Below, in pieces: positions 50,359 through 61,901 of a stretch of DNA of 64,000 nt. The stretch comes from Candidatus Mycobacterium wuenschmannii (lineage in GTDB: Bacteria > Actinomycetota > Actinomycetes > Mycobacteriales > Mycobacteriaceae): positions 744,001 to 808,000 of the forward strand of contig NZ_CP126981.1 of NCBI RefSeq assembly GCF_030252325.1. The letters are read 5' to 3'. The translations under genes and the position numbers were made by a program. Within the stretch, counting starts at the first letter, position 1; every line of letters begins with the position of its first letter. The notes beneath the pieces were generated by a model, which did not search any database, was not told the origin of the DNA, and worked only from the letters and a program-made list of their open reading frames with translations.

Positions 50359-51128
50359 AATTCCCGCCCCCCGTCTCTCCCGCCGAAGCGGCAGCCGCTG
50401 CCGCTACGCATGACGGTCAGACCCGCAGCGCCGTCATCCGGCTGCTGTTGGAGTCCGGGTCTATCACCGCCGGGCAGATTGGCGAGCAGCTCGGATTGTC
50501 GGCCGCCGGGGTGCGACGCCACCTCGATGTGCTGATCGAGATGGGTGAGGCCGAGTCGGCGTCGGCCGCGCCCTGGCAGCAGGCCGGACGGGGACGCCCG
50601 GCCAAGCGCTACCGGTTGACCGCGACCGGCCGCGCGAAGCTCGACCACAGCTACGACGACCTGGCCTCCGCTGCGATGCGCCAGCTCCGCGAGATCGGCG
50701 GCGACGAGGCGGTCCGCAGCTTCGCCCGGCGGCGCATCGACTCCATCCTGTCCGGCGTCGAGGCTGCCGGCTCCGACGCCGACGAGGACATCGAGGCGGC
50801 CGCCGAGCGCATCGCTGGCGCACTGTCCAAGGCCGGCTATGTCGCGAGCACCACGCAGGTGGGCGGTCCGATCCACGGCGTACAGATCTGCCAGCATCAT
50901 TGTCCGGTGTCGCACGTCGCCGAGGAATTCCCGGAGTTGTGCGAGACCGAGCGGCAGGCGATGGCGGAGGTCCTCGGAACCCACGTGCAGCGACTGGCGA
51001 CAATCGTCAACGGCGATTGCGCCTGCACCACCCACGTTCCGCTCGCCGCGGCAGAAGCCACACCGACTGAACTTCGGCGCACAGCCCGCGCCGAAGCCAC
51101 CACGAGCACCAAAGGAGTGTCGCTATGA
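50355..51128 (+). CDS. sufR: Iron-sulfur cluster biogenesis regulator SufR
   Basis: 257 residues from GTG 50355; a TTG at 50337 is possible but less likely. N-terminal winged helix ([32 protein letters not shown]) for DNA binding. The C-terminal half has Cys179, Cys183 and Cys196 (CQHHC...LC) plus Cys222/Cys224 (GDCACTTH), the likely Fe-S ligands. SufR represses the suf operon when it holds a cluster and so senses cluster demand, NO and oxidants. Its end overlaps sufB (ATGA). Confidence 0.95.
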   Translation: MKFPPPVSPAEAAAAAATHDGQTRSAVIRLLLESGSITAGQIGEQLGLSAAGVRRHLDVLIEMGEAESASAAPWQQAGRGRPAKRYRLTATGRAKLDHSYDDLASAAMRQLREIGGDEAVRSFARRRIDSILSGVEAAGSDADEDIEAAAERIAGALSKAGYVASTTQVGGPIHGVQICQHHCPVSHVAEEFPELCETERQAMAEVLGTHVQRLATIVNGDCACTTHVPLAAAEATPTELRRTARAEATTSTKGVSL

Positions 51129-52579
51129 CCCTCACCCCGGAGGCCGCCAAGACGGCTATGCCCGTCGAGACGCTGACCCAGGAGGAGACGATCGCCTCGC
51201 TGGGCCGCTATGGCTACGGCTGGTCCGACTCCGACGTGGCCGGTGCCAGCGCGCAGCGCGGCCTGTCCGAGGCCGTGGTGCGCGACATCTCGGCCAAGAA
51301 GAGCGAGCCCGAGTGGATGCTCGAACACCGGCTCAAGGCGCTGCGCATCTTCGATCGCAAGCCGATGCCGAACTGGGGCTCCAACCTCGACGGCATCGAC
51401 TTCGACAACATCAAGTACTTTGTGCGCTCCAGCGAGAAGCAGGCCGCGACCTGGGACGACCTGCCCGAGGACATCCGCAACACCTACGACAAGCTCGGCA
51501 TCCCCGAGGCGGAGAAGCAGCGCCTGGTCTCCGGCGTCGCGGCGCAGTACGAATCCGAGGTCGTCTACCACTCGATCCGCGAGGACCTCGAGGCGCAGGG
51601 CGTCATCTTCCTGGACACCGACTCGGGTCTGCGTGAGCACCCGGAGCTCTTCCAGGAGTATTTCGGCACCGTGATCCCGGCCGGCGACAACAAGTTCTCC
51701 GCGCTGAATTCGGCTGTGTGGAGCGGTGGTTCGTTCATCTACGTGCCCAAGGGTGTCCACGTCGACATCCCGCTGCAGGCCTACTTCCGGATCAACACCG
51801 AGAACATGGGCCAGTTCGAGCGAACGCTCATCATCGTCGACGAGGACGCCTACGTGCACTACGTCGAGGGTTGTACCGCGCCGATCTACAAGAGCGACTC
51901 GCTGCACTCCGCCGTCGTCGAGATCATCGTGAAGCCCGGTGGCCGTTGCCGCTACACGACCATTCAGAACTGGTCGAACAACGTCTACAACCTCGTCACC
52001 AAGCGGGCCCGGGCCGAAGCCGGCGCCACCATGGAGTGGGTCGACGGCAACATCGGCTCCAAGGTCACGATGAAGTACCCGGCCGTGTGGATGACCGGCG
52101 AGCACGCCAAGGGCGAGGTGCTCTCGGTCGCGTTCGCCGGCGAGGGTCAGCACCAGGACACCGGCGCGAAGATGCTGCACCTGGCGCCCAACACCTCGAG
52201 CAACATTGTGTCCAAGTCGGTCGCCCGCGGCGGTGGCCGTGCTTCCTACCGCGGCCTGGTGCAGGTCAACAAGGGCTCGCACGGCTCGCGTTCCAGCGTG
52301 AAATGCGATGCGCTGCTGGTGGATACGATCAGCCGCAGCGACACCTACCCCTACGTCGACATCCGCGAGGACGACGTCACGATGGGCCACGAGGCTACGG
52401 TGTCCAAGGTCAGCGAGAACCAGCTGTTCTACCTGATGAGCCGCGGGCTGACCGAGGACGAGGCGATGGCGATGGTGGTGCGCGGCTTCGTCGAGCCGAT
52501 CGCCAAGGAACTCCCGATGGAATACGCGCTGGAGCTCAACCGGCTGATCGAGCTGCAGATGGAAGGCGCGGTCGGCTAG
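51125..52579 (+). CDS. sufB: Fe-S cluster scaffold SufB, without intein
   Basis: 484 residues, continuous. Scaffold landmarks are [50 protein letters not shown] and [25 protein letters not shown]. tuberculosis SufB is interrupted by an intein in this protein; here the stretch VEGCTAPIY around Cys250 is uninterrupted. SufB forms the SufBC2D complex on which clusters are built. The ATG overlaps sufR, and sufD starts on the last base of its stop. Confidence 0.97.
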   Translation: MTLTPEAAKTAMPVETLTQEETIASLGRYGYGWSDSDVAGASAQRGLSEAVVRDISAKKSEPEWMLEHRLKALRIFDRKPMPNWGSNLDGIDFDNIKYFVRSSEKQAATWDDLPEDIRNTYDKLGIPEAEKQRLVSGVAAQYESEVVYHSIREDLEAQGVIFLDTDSGLREHPELFQEYFGTVIPAGDNKFSALNSAVWSGGSFIYVPKGVHVDIPLQAYFRINTENMGQFERTLIIVDEDAYVHYVEGCTAPIYKSDSLHSAVVEIIVKPGGRCRYTTIQNWSNNVYNLVTKRARAEAGATMEWVDGNIGSKVTMKYPAVWMTGEHAKGEVLSVAFAGEGQHQDTGAKMLHLAPNTSSNIVSKSVARGGGRASYRGLVQVNKGSHGSRSSVKCDALLVDTISRSDTYPYVDIREDDVTMGHEATVSKVSENQLFYLMSRGLTEDEAMAMVVRGFVEPIAKELPMEYALELNRLIELQMEGAVG

Positions 52580-53763
52580 TGACGGGATTGACTGAGGCGG
52601 TTGAGGGTTCGGCCCTCTCCGCTGCCAACAAGGGCGAGCTGTTTTCGTCGTTCGACGTCAACGCGTTCGAGGTGCCGGGCGGTCGCGACGAGCTGTGGCG
52701 GTTCACCCCGCTGAAGCGTCTGCGCGGCCTGCACGACGGATCGGCCCCCGCTACGGGCAACGCCGCTATCGAGGTGACCGAACGTCCGGGCGTGACGGTG
52801 GAAACCGTGCGCCGCGGCGACGAGCGACTCGGCCAGGCCGGCGTTCCCGCTGACCGGGTTGCGGCGCAAGCGTTTTCATCGTTCAACCAGGCGACCATCG
52901 TCACGGTGGCGCGCGACACCGAGGTGGCCGAGCCGATCGAGATCGCCGTCACCGGCCCAGGTGAGGGCGCTACCGCTTACGGCCACCTGCAGATCCGCGT
53001 CGAAGAACTGTCGCGGGCCATCGTCGTGGTGGATTTGCGCGGCAGCGGGACCTACGCCGACAACGTCGAGATCATCGTCGGCGACTCGGCCGGTGTCGGC
53101 GTCATCTGGATCGCCGACTGGGCCGACGACACGGTGCACGTCGGATCGCACCACGCCCGACTCGGCAAGGACGCGACCCTCGGGCACGTCGCCGTGACGC
53201 TCGGCGGCGACGTCGTCAGGACCTCGGCGACGGTGCGATTCACCGCGCCCGGCGGTGAAGCCCAAATGCTGGGCACCTACTTCGCCGACGACGGCCAGCA
53301 CTTCGAGTCGCGTCTGCTGGTCGATCATTCGCAGCCCAACTGCAAGTCCGACGTGCTGTACAAAGGTGCGCTGCAAGGGGATCCGGACTCGTCGAAGCCG
53401 GACGCGCACACCGTGTGGATCGGCGACGTACTGATCCGCGCCGAGGCCACCGGCACCGACACCTTCGAGGTGAACCGCAACCTGGTGCTCACCGACGGTG
53501 CCCGCGCCGACTCGGTGCCCAACCTGGAGATCGAGACGGGCGAGATCGTCGGCGCCGGACACGCCAGTGCCACCGGAAGATTCGACGACGAGCAGTTGTT
53601 CTACCTGCGCGCCCGCGGCATTCCGGAGGACCAGGCCCGTCGCCTGGTGGTGCGCGGCTTTTTCAACGAGATCATCGCGAAGATCGCCGTCCCCGCGGTG
53701 CGCGAGCGCCTCACCGAAGCCATCGAACGAGAACTAGCAATCACCGAATCGAGAAGTAACTGA
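52579..53763 (+). CDS. sufD: Fe-S cluster assembly protein SufD
   Basis: 394 residues from GTG 52579, which shares one base with the sufB TAG. The long ORF that starts inside sufB is mostly out of frame with the real gene. The beta-helix core (ADNVEIIVGDSAGVGVIWIADWADDTVHVGSHHARLG) and the conserved C-terminal block DHSQPNCKSDVLYKGAL, then DDEQLFYLRARGIPEDQARRLVVRGFFNEI, are shared with SufB. It is the SufB paralogue in the SufBC2D scaffold and helps iron entry. sufC begins one base after the stop. Confidence 0.96.
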   Translation: MTGLTEAVEGSALSAANKGELFSSFDVNAFEVPGGRDELWRFTPLKRLRGLHDGSAPATGNAAIEVTERPGVTVETVRRGDERLGQAGVPADRVAAQAFSSFNQATIVTVARDTEVAEPIEIAVTGPGEGATAYGHLQIRVEELSRAIVVVDLRGSGTYADNVEIIVGDSAGVGVIWIADWADDTVHVGSHHARLGKDATLGHVAVTLGGDVVRTSATVRFTAPGGEAQMLGTYFADDGQHFESRLLVDHSQPNCKSDVLYKGALQGDPDSSKPDAHTVWIGDVLIRAEATGTDTFEVNRNLVLTDGARADSVPNLEIETGEIVGAGHASATGRFDDEQLFYLRARGIPEDQARRLVVRGFFNEIIAKIAVPAVRERLTEAIERELAITESRSN

Positions 53764-53764
53764 C

Positions 53765-55799
<2,035 letters not shown>

Positions 55800-55805
55800 G
55801 CGGCA

Positions 55806-56267
55806 ATGCGTCTCGAGCAGATGTACCAGGAAGTGATCCTCGATCACTACAAGCACCCGCAGCACCGCGGCCTGCGTGAGCCGTTCGGCGCGGAGGTCTA
55901 CCACAAAAACCCCACCTGCGGCGACGAGATCACGCTGCGGGTCGCGCTGTCAGCCGACGGCGACACCGTCGAGGACGTGTCCTACGACGGGCAGGGCTGC
56001 TCGATCAGCCAGGCCGCCACCTCGGTACTCACCGAGCAGGTGATCGGCCAGAGCGTCGGGCAGGCGCTGAAGACCGTCACCGCGTTCAACGAGATGGTGT
56101 CGTCGCGCGGAAACATCGAGGGCGACGAAGATGTACTGGGCGACGGGGTGGCATTCGCCGGCGTCGCGAAATATCCGGCCCGGGTGAAATGCGCGCTGCT
56201 GGGCTGGATGGCATTCAAGGATGCATTGGCCCAAGCGAGTCACGACGTAGAGGAGGTCTCCAAATGA
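55806..56267 (+). CDS. sufU: Zinc-dependent sulfurtransferase SufU
   Basis: 153 residues. The three zinc-ligand Cys are Cys38 (NPTCGDEI, with Asp40), Cys65 (GQGCSISQA) and Cys129 (VKCALLGW). The segment between the second and third Cys contains the insertion typical of SufU, absent from IscU. It accepts sulfur from SufS. The stop overlaps the ATG of the next gene (ATGA). Confidence 0.96.
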   Translation: MRLEQMYQEVILDHYKHPQHRGLREPFGAEVYHKNPTCGDEITLRVALSADGDTVEDVSYDGQGCSISQAATSVLTEQVIGQSVGQALKTVTAFNEMVSSRGNIEGDEDVLGDGVAFAGVAKYPARVKCALLGWMAFKDALAQASHDVEEVSK

Positions 56268-56611
56268 GTGAGATTGCGGCACCGGACAACGAGTTGCTGG
56301 CGGACATCGAGGAGGCGATGCGCGACGTCGTCGACCCCGAGCTCGGCATCAACGTTGTCGACCTCGGGCTGGTCTACGGCGTCAACCTCGAAGAGGCCGA
56401 GGAGGGCACCGTCGCGGTGGTCGACATGACGCTGACGTCGCCGGCCTGCCCGCTGACCGACGTCATCGAAGACCAGTCGCGCAACGCGCTCATCGGCCCC
56501 GGTCTGGTCGACGAATTGCGGATCAACTGGGTGTGGAACCCGCCGTGGGGCCCGGACAAGATCACCGACGACGGCCGCGATCAGCTCCGCGCTCTGGGCT
56601 TTACGGTCTGA
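56264..56611 (+). CDS. sufT: SufT / MIP18 (DUF59) family protein
   Basis: 115 residues from ATG 56264; a longer ORF starting inside sufU is rejected. The DUF59 core is AMRDVVDPELGINVVDLGLVYGVNL, with DMTLTSPACPLTDVIEDQ carrying the conserved Cys and VWNPPWGPDKITDDGRDQLRALGF at the end. These proteins help load Fe-S clusters onto target enzymes. Last gene of the suf operon (Rv1466 position). Confidence 0.94.
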   Translation: MSEIAAPDNELLADIEEAMRDVVDPELGINVVDLGLVYGVNLEEAEEGTVAVVDMTLTSPACPLTDVIEDQSRNALIGPGLVDELRINWVWNPPWGPDKITDDGRDQLRALGFTV

Positions 56612-56717
56612 CCTGCTGTAAACGTCCTGTTAAGCCCTGGTTCCTGGGCGCCTTTACGGTCGCGCGCGGGCGAATTTGCCAGCAAAATCGGGGGACCGGA
56701 CTCGAAAGGACCGCTCG

Positions 56718-56942
56718 ATGACGAAGAAGCTGATGATGGTTGCTGCCTGTGTGGCGGCTCTGGGTATGGGCAGCGGCGTCGCGCATGCAGACGACAATGA
56801 CCCGGCACCCGCGCAGGCGGACTCCCCGCCGTCCGGCGGACCGCTGTGCAACGTCATGGGTGGCGACGACGGCACCAAGTGGGAATACGCGCCCTGCGGT
56901 TGGGCCTATGGCGACGAGAAGGGCTGGTACCGGGTTCCCTGA
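56718..56942 (+). CDS. Small secreted protein with two cysteines
   Basis: 74 residues from ATG 56718, with AAAGGA eight bases upstream. A Sec signal (MTKKLMMVAACVAALGMGSGVAHA) is cut before DDNDP. The mature chain is about 50 residues, starts with an acidic/Pro-rich part (DPAPAQADSPPSGG) and has two Cys (GPLCNVM and APCGWAYG) likely to form one disulphide, plus aromatic residues near the end (GWYRVP). I do not recognise the family; similar tiny exported proteins are common in mycobacteria. Confidence 0.75.
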   Translation: MTKKLMMVAACVAALGMGSGVAHADDNDPAPAQADSPPSGGPLCNVMGGDDGTKWEYAPCGWAYGDEKGWYRVP

Positions 56943-57011
56943 CCGGTCCCGGCCGGCGCTAGCCGCGCCCAGTGTTCACCTGTGCAGGGTGTGAATCCAA
57001 GCGGCCTTGGC

Positions 57012-57024
57012 TAACATCGTGACT
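57012..57024 (+). promoter_or_regulatory. Probable leaderless promoter of the second zwf
   Basis: TAACAT (57012-57017) is seven bases before GTG 57025, and no ribosome site is present. The upstream in-frame TTG 57007 and GTG 57019 overlap or abut the hexamer and are therefore unlikely starts. Confidence 0.5.
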
Positions 57025-58494
57025 GTGACGAAAGCCTCGACCGCCCGCGGACCCGAGCAGGGGTCGAAAGTGCCACCGCACGTCGTCGTAATGTTCGGTG
57101 CCACAGGCGATTTGGCGCGACGAAAGCTCTTACCGGGCCTGCTCCACCTATCCTGCTCGAAGCTGGCCCCCGAGATGCGCGTCATCGGAACGTCGCTGGA
57201 CGAACTCGACACCGACGCCTTCCGTAAGCAGGCGCACAAGGCCTGCAAGGAGTTCGCGCACCACGAGGTTTCCGACGAACTGTTCGAACAGTTCATCGCC
57301 AATTTGACGTTCGTGCCGCAGCAGAGCGGCCCCGAGGCCCTGGCAAGCGCGGTCGCCGAACAGACCGAGGCGCTCGGCGGCAAGGACGTCCGGCTGCTGC
57401 ACTACCTGAGCGTCCCGCCCAAGGCGGTGCTGGCGGTGATGGACACCCTGCACAAGGCCGACCTCGCGGAGAACTCCCGGGTCATCATGGAGAAGCCGTT
57501 CGGCGTCGACCTGAAGAGCGCGCGCGAACTCAACAAGGCCATTCACGAGCGGTTCGACGAGGAACAGATCTTCCGGATCGACCACTTCCTCGGCAAGGAA
57601 GCCGCGCAGAACATCCTCGCGTTCCGGTTCGCCAACGGGCTGTTCGAGCCGATCTGGAACCGACAGTTCATCGACCACATCCAGATCGACGTGCCCGAGC
57701 GCCTCACCGTCGAAAACCGGGCGCAGTTTTATGAATCCGTCGGCGCGTTCAAGGACATGGTGGTCACCCACCTCTTCCAGATCTTGGCGTTCGTTGCGAT
57801 GGAGCCCCCCACCGAGTTGGCGTCCACCGCAATCAGCGAAGAGAAGAACAAGGTGTTCCGCTCGATGCTCCCGCTCGACCCGAGCAAGGTGGTCCGCGGC
57901 CAATACCGCGGCTACCGCGACGAGTCCGGTGTCTCACCGGAATCGGACACCGAGACGTTCATCGCCCTCAAATGCGAAATCGACAACTGGCGGTGGGCGG
58001 GCGTTCCGTTCTTCCTGCGAACGGGCAAGGGCATGGCGGAGGGCCAGCGCATCATCTCGATCGCGTTCCACGAGCCGCCGCGCAGCATGTTCCCGCCGGG
58101 ATCCGGTGTGGGACAAAAGGGTCCGGACCATCTGACCTTCGACCTGGCCGACGTGTCGAAGATGTCGCTGTCGTTTTACGGCAAGCGCCCGGGCCCGGGC
58201 ATGAAGCTGGACAAACTCAGCCTGCAGTTCACCATGGAGGAGACCGGTCACGCGGGTGACGTCCTGGAGGCCTACGAGCGGCTGATCCTCGACGCCATGC
58301 GGGGCGACCGGACGCTGTACAACACCGCGGAGGGCATCGAGCGGCTCTGGGAGGTCTCGGCCCCGCTGCTGGACGACCCACCGCCGTCGCGCAGCTATGA
58401 CCTCGACTCGTGGGGTCCCAACGCCGTCCACCCGCTGATCGCTCCGCGCGCCTGGCGGCTGCCGTTCGAACGTGGTTGGCGCGGAAAGAAATAA
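57025..58494 (+). CDS. zwf: Glucose-6-phosphate 1-dehydrogenase (stand-alone copy)
   Basis: 489 residues. NADP-binding [15 protein letters not shown] near residue 27, [15 protein letters not shown] and the active-site [13 protein letters not shown] (Phe in place of the usual Tyr). It is only distantly similar to the operon enzyme zwf2 and corresponds to the Zwf1 type. No OpcA partner is nearby. It ends seven bases from the convergent GntR gene. Two G6PDH genes could serve different NADPH demands or regulation; that is inference. Confidence 0.94.
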   Translation: MTKASTARGPEQGSKVPPHVVVMFGATGDLARRKLLPGLLHLSCSKLAPEMRVIGTSLDELDTDAFRKQAHKACKEFAHHEVSDELFEQFIANLTFVPQQSGPEALASAVAEQTEALGGKDVRLLHYLSVPPKAVLAVMDTLHKADLAENSRVIMEKPFGVDLKSARELNKAIHERFDEEQIFRIDHFLGKEAAQNILAFRFANGLFEPIWNRQFIDHIQIDVPERLTVENRAQFYESVGAFKDMVVTHLFQILAFVAMEPPTELASTAISEEKNKVFRSMLPLDPSKVVRGQYRGYRDESGVSPESDTETFIALKCEIDNWRWAGVPFFLRTGKGMAEGQRIISIAFHEPPRSMFPPGSGVGQKGPDHLTFDLADVSKMSLSFYGKRPGPGMKLDKLSLQFTMEETGHAGDVLEAYERLILDAMRGDRTLYNTAEGIERLWEVSAPLLDDPPPSRSYDLDSWGPNAVHPLIAPRAWRLPFERGWRGKK

Positions 58495-58501
58495 CGCCGT
58501 T

Positions 58502-59239
58502 TCAGCGCCAGGGCAGGTCACTGTTCTCGCCCCGCCACCGTGACGGCGGAATCATCGGCGCATCGCGCAGTCCCGACGCCTCGACATGGCGTAGTGCCGC
58601 CAAGAGGTGCTGTTCCATCCGGCGCTGAGCCTTCTGCGGGTCCTTCGCCGAGATGGCGGCGGCGATCGCGCGATGCGACTTGCCGGCTTCGTCGCGGTCG
58701 TATTGACTGATGTCCTGCTCGGCGGCGGCCCACCGCACGGCCTGCTCTACCGCCGCCAAAACTGTTGTCAGGAGCGGGTTCTCGCTGGATTCAACCAGCA
58801 GTTCGTGAAATTCGTGATATCCGGTGCCGTCGGGTTCGATGCCCCCGGCCGCGACGGCGGCGATGCGTTCGCGCTGCTTCTTGGTGGCGTGCTCGGCGAC
58901 GTGGGCCGCGGCCGCCGGCTCGAGCATGATGCGAAACGACAGCAGGTCGCCCCACGTCGCGCCGGTCAGCGTGAACAACTGCACGAGTGATCGCGCGGCC
59001 CGCTCGGGTTCGGGATGGCGGATGCGCACGCCGCCGCGGCCCTGACTGGTGGTGGTCAGTCCTTCGGCATCGAGCAGTCGTAGCGCCATGCGAACCGTTT
59101 CGCGGCTCACGCCCAACTGACTGACCAGTTCCCCCTCGGTGGGCAGCGAGTCGCCGGGTGCGAGATCGCCGGACAGGATCTGCCGGCGCAGGGTCCCGGC
59201 GACGACATCCGGTGCGCGTGAAGGCCTTGCGAGGGTCAT
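58502..59239 (-). CDS. GntR/FadR-family transcriptional regulator
   Basis: 245 residues from ATG 59239. N-terminal winged helix LRRQILSGDLAPGDSLPTEGELVSQLGVSRETVRMALRLLDAEGL is classical GntR. The C-terminal FCD-type helical domain has FHELLVESSENPLL and DEAGKSHRAIAAAI, whose Asp/His residues commonly bind metal and an acid effector. It is divergent from the carotenoid oxygenase gene, with only 23 bases between the start codons, all of them around a 16-bp palindrome. It very likely controls itself and that operon. Confidence 0.92.
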   Translation of the reverse strand: MTLARPSRAPDVVAGTLRRQILSGDLAPGDSLPTEGELVSQLGVSRETVRMALRLLDAEGLTTTSQGRGGVRIRHPEPERAARSLVQLFTLTGATWGDLLSFRIMLEPAAAAHVAEHATKKQRERIAAVAAGGIEPDGTGYHEFHELLVESSENPLLTTVLAAVEQAVRWAAAEQDISQYDRDEAGKSHRAIAAAISAKDPQKAQRRMEQHLLAALRHVEASGLRDAPMIPPSRWRGENSDLPWR

Positions 59240-59242
59240 ACG

Positions 59243-59258
59243 ACTTAGTATACTAAGT
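59243..59258. promoter_or_regulatory. Perfect 16-bp palindrome: shared divergent promoter and likely GntR operator
   Basis: ACTTAGTATACTAAGT reads the same on both strands. TATACT within it is a near-ideal -10 on each strand. It lies eight bases before ATG 59263 on the plus strand and seven before ATG 59239 on the minus strand. Both transcripts would be leaderless or nearly so. Symmetry and position also make it the best operator for the GntR protein. Confidence 0.75.
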
Positions 59259-59262
59259 ACCT

Positions 59263-60756
59263 ATGGTGAATGTTCCGAATACCGCGGTGCTCACCGGAGC
59301 ATTCCGGCCGATGCGGTTCGAGGCGACCGTAGAGGACTGCGTCACGACCCACGGCGAGATCCCCAAAGACCTGGCCGGCGGCTTTTACCGGGTCGGCCCG
59401 ACCTTCAAGCGGCCCACCCGGCAGGGCGCCAACGGGCTACTGGCGATGGACGGCATGGTCCAGGGGCTTACCTTCGACAACGGCCGGGCCGACTTCCGCA
59501 ACCGCTGGGTCCGCACCCCGAAGTACCTGCTCGAGGACAAACATCAGCGCGGCATGTTCTCCTGGTCGGACGGAGAGTGGACGGACTGGCGAAACATCGG
59601 GTTCGGCGCTGCGGTACCCGACGAGCACACCCGCGGAATTCCGCAGGGCACCAACAACATCAACTGCTTTCCGTTCGCGGGCGAGATCCTGGCCTCGGGC
59701 GAGCAGGGCAGCCCGCCGGTCGCGTTGGACCCAATGACGCTGGAGACCCGCGGCATGGTGTCCTGGTCGCCGCACCTGTCCCGCGGCATCTTCGACAAGG
59801 CCGGCTACGGCGATGCGGCGTTCACCGCACATCCGAAGTGGGACAGCGACACCGGCACGCTGTACGGCTGGGCCTACAGCAACCATCAGCCCTTCGTGAC
59901 CGTCCACGTCGTACGACCGGACGGCTCGGTGGCCTCGCGCGAACTCTGGGATGCGCCGTACACCTCAGAGGTCCACGACATGTGGCTGACCAAGGACTCA
60001 ATGGTGTTGCCGTTCCAGGGATTCGCCTTCGACCCCGACCGCATCGAGCGCGGAAAGTCGGTGCAGGACTGGCAACCCGAGCTGCCGATCACACTCGCGC
60101 TGATACCGCGCGACGATATCGAGAACGGCGACATCCGTTGGGTCACCGCCGACATCGGGCAGCAATACGTCATGCACACCTTGGCCGCCGACATCGACGG
60201 CGACACCCTGACGCTGGACGCCCCGATCTTCGAACGCCCACCCTTCCCGCTGGATATCGACGGATTCCAGGGCGAAGACGTTCAACTCTTCTTCAACCTC
60301 GCCCGCAGCACACTGGGGCGCTGGACCGTCGACCTGAACGCGGGCAGTGTGAAGTCGGAGATGCTCGACGACCAGCCCTGCGAGCTGCCCAAGGTCGACG
60401 AGCGGTTCTACGGCCGAGGCCAGCGCTGGGGCTACCTGATCGGCGGCGATGCCAAGGGCAACGGCATGCGCATGCACAGCCTGATCGTGCGCGACCGCCA
60501 TACCGGCGACGAGCAGCGGTATCGGCTCCGCCACGAGCGTCCCTCGCTGGTGATGGAACCGACCTTCGTCCCGCGAACCGCCGATGCGGCCGAAGGTGAC
60601 GGATACCTGATGGTGCCGATCTCGCGATGGACCGAAAACCTGGGCGAATACGCGATTTTCGATACGCAGGACATCACCGAGGGGCCGATCTGCCGCATCG
60701 AGATCCCCTTCCTCCTCGGCTTCACCCCGCACGGACACTGGATGGATTTCCGATGA
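59263..60756 (+). CDS. Carotenoid cleavage oxygenase family protein (RPE65/CCD)
   Basis: 497 residues. The seven-bladed propeller iron ligands are visible as His190 (TAHPKWD), His238 (EVHDMWLT), His305 (YVMHTLAAD) and one of His490/His492 at the C-terminus (TPHGHWMDFR). The start has DLAGGFYRVGPTFKRP, the typical GxYxRxGP-like motif. Family members cleave double bonds of carotenoids, apocarotenoids or stilbenes with non-heme Fe(II). The gene overlaps the acyl-CoA dehydrogenase by four bases, suggesting use of the cleavage product through an acyl-CoA route. Confidence 0.9.
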   Translation: MVNVPNTAVLTGAFRPMRFEATVEDCVTTHGEIPKDLAGGFYRVGPTFKRPTRQGANGLLAMDGMVQGLTFDNGRADFRNRWVRTPKYLLEDKHQRGMFSWSDGEWTDWRNIGFGAAVPDEHTRGIPQGTNNINCFPFAGEILASGEQGSPPVALDPMTLETRGMVSWSPHLSRGIFDKAGYGDAAFTAHPKWDSDTGTLYGWAYSNHQPFVTVHVVRPDGSVASRELWDAPYTSEVHDMWLTKDSMVLPFQGFAFDPDRIERGKSVQDWQPELPITLALIPRDDIENGDIRWVTADIGQQYVMHTLAADIDGDTLTLDAPIFERPPFPLDIDGFQGEDVQLFFNLARSTLGRWTVDLNAGSVKSEMLDDQPCELPKVDERFYGRGQRWGYLIGGDAKGNGMRMHSLIVRDRHTGDEQRYRLRHERPSLVMEPTFVPRTADAAEGDGYLMVPISRWTENLGEYAIFDTQDITEGPICRIEIPFLLGFTPHGHWMDFR

Positions 60757-61901
60757 CCCTCACCGCCACCGAAGAAGCCGAACTGCGGGCCTCGGTCCAC
60801 GGGATCGTCGCCGAATTCGGCAACGACTACTTCACCCACTGCAGTGAAACCCTCACCCATCCCACCGCGTTGTGGGACGCGCTCGCCGCCGGCGGATTCG
60901 TCGGCGTCAACCTGCCAGAGGAATACGGCGGTGGGGGAATGGGATTGAGTGCACTCAACATCGTCGCCGAGGAGTCCGCTGCGGCCGGCTGCCCGCAGAT
61001 CATGCTGATGATCTCGCCGGGAATCGTCGGCAGCCTGCTCGCCCGGCATGCCACCGAGGAACAGAAGCGGCAGTGGCTGGCGCCGATGGCCGCCGGCACG
61101 ATGAAGATCGCGTTCGCGATCACCGAACCCGACGCCGGCTCCAACAGCCACCAGCTCGCCACCACCGCGACTCGCGATGGCGACAAGTACTTCATCAGCG
61201 GCCAGAAGACTTACATCACCGCGGCCGACCAGGCCGACGCGCTGCTCGTGGTCACCCGCACGGGCACCGATGCCCAAGGCCGCGCGCAACTTTCGCTGTT
61301 TCTCGTCGACCGGGACACCCCCGGCATCGACATGCACCGAATCCCGATGACCTTCGAGATCACCGACAAGTCCTTTACGGTGTTCTTCGACCACGTCGCG
61401 GTACCGGCCGACCGGCTGGTCGGCGGCGAGGGCAACGGGCTACGGGTCGCGTTCGACGGAATGAATCCCGAGCGGGTGATCATCGCCGCAATCTGCAACG
61501 GCGTCAGCCGCTATGCACTGGACAAGGCCGTCGGTTACGCCCGCGAACGACGGGTCTGGGACGTGCCGATCGGCGCGCACCAAGGCCTCGCACATCCGTT
61601 GGCGGAAGCCAAGATCGGACTCGAAGCCGCCCGTCTGATGACGCGGCAGGCTGCCGCCGGCTACGACGCAGGGACCGACCCCGGTGAGCAGAGCAACATG
61701 GCGAAGTTCCTGTCCGCCGACGCCGCCATCCGCTGCGTCGATCAGGCGATCGAGGTGCATGGCGGCGCCGGCTTCACCCGCGAGGTTGCGCTGGCCAACA
61801 TGTATGAGTTCGTCCGGCTGTTCAAGACCGTCCCGATCAGTCGCGAGATGATCCTCAACCACATTGCCCAGCACAGCCTCGGGTTGCCGCGCTCCTACTA
61901 G
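60753..61901 (+). CDS. Acyl-CoA dehydrogenase
   Basis: 382 residues from ATG 60753, which overlaps the oxygenase stop (ATGA). FAD-binding and substrate motifs are AFAITEPDAGSNSHQL, DKYFISGQKTYIT and the C-terminal QAIEVHGGAGFTREVALANMYEFVRL, then PISREMILNHIAQHSLGLPRSY. The usual YEGT catalytic-base motif is replaced by the SREMIL form seen in many actinobacterial FadE proteins, with Glu as the likely base. It forms an operon with the oxygenase. Its stop abuts the convergent lipoprotein stop with no gap. Confidence 0.93.
   Translation: MTLTATEEAELRASVHGIVAEFGNDYFTHCSETLTHPTALWDALAAGGFVGVNLPEEYGGGGMGLSALNIVAEESAAAGCPQIMLMISPGIVGSLLARHATEEQKRQWLAPMAAGTMKIAFAITEPDAGSNSHQLATTATRDGDKYFISGQKTYITAADQADALLVVTRTGTDAQGRAQLSLFLVDRDTPGIDMHRIPMTFEITDKSFTVFFDHVAVPADRLVGGEGNGLRVAFDGMNPERVIIAAICNGVSRYALDKAVGYARERRVWDVPIGAHQGLAHPLAEAKIGLEAARLMTRQAAAGYDAGTDPGEQSNMAKFLSADAAIRCVDQAIEVHGGAGFTREVALANMYEFVRLFKTVPISREMILNHIAQHSLGLPRSY

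Noticed and set aside
51718..52578. Long N-terminal extension of SufD
   Set aside because: It is a shadow of sufB in another frame; the family start is GTG 52579.
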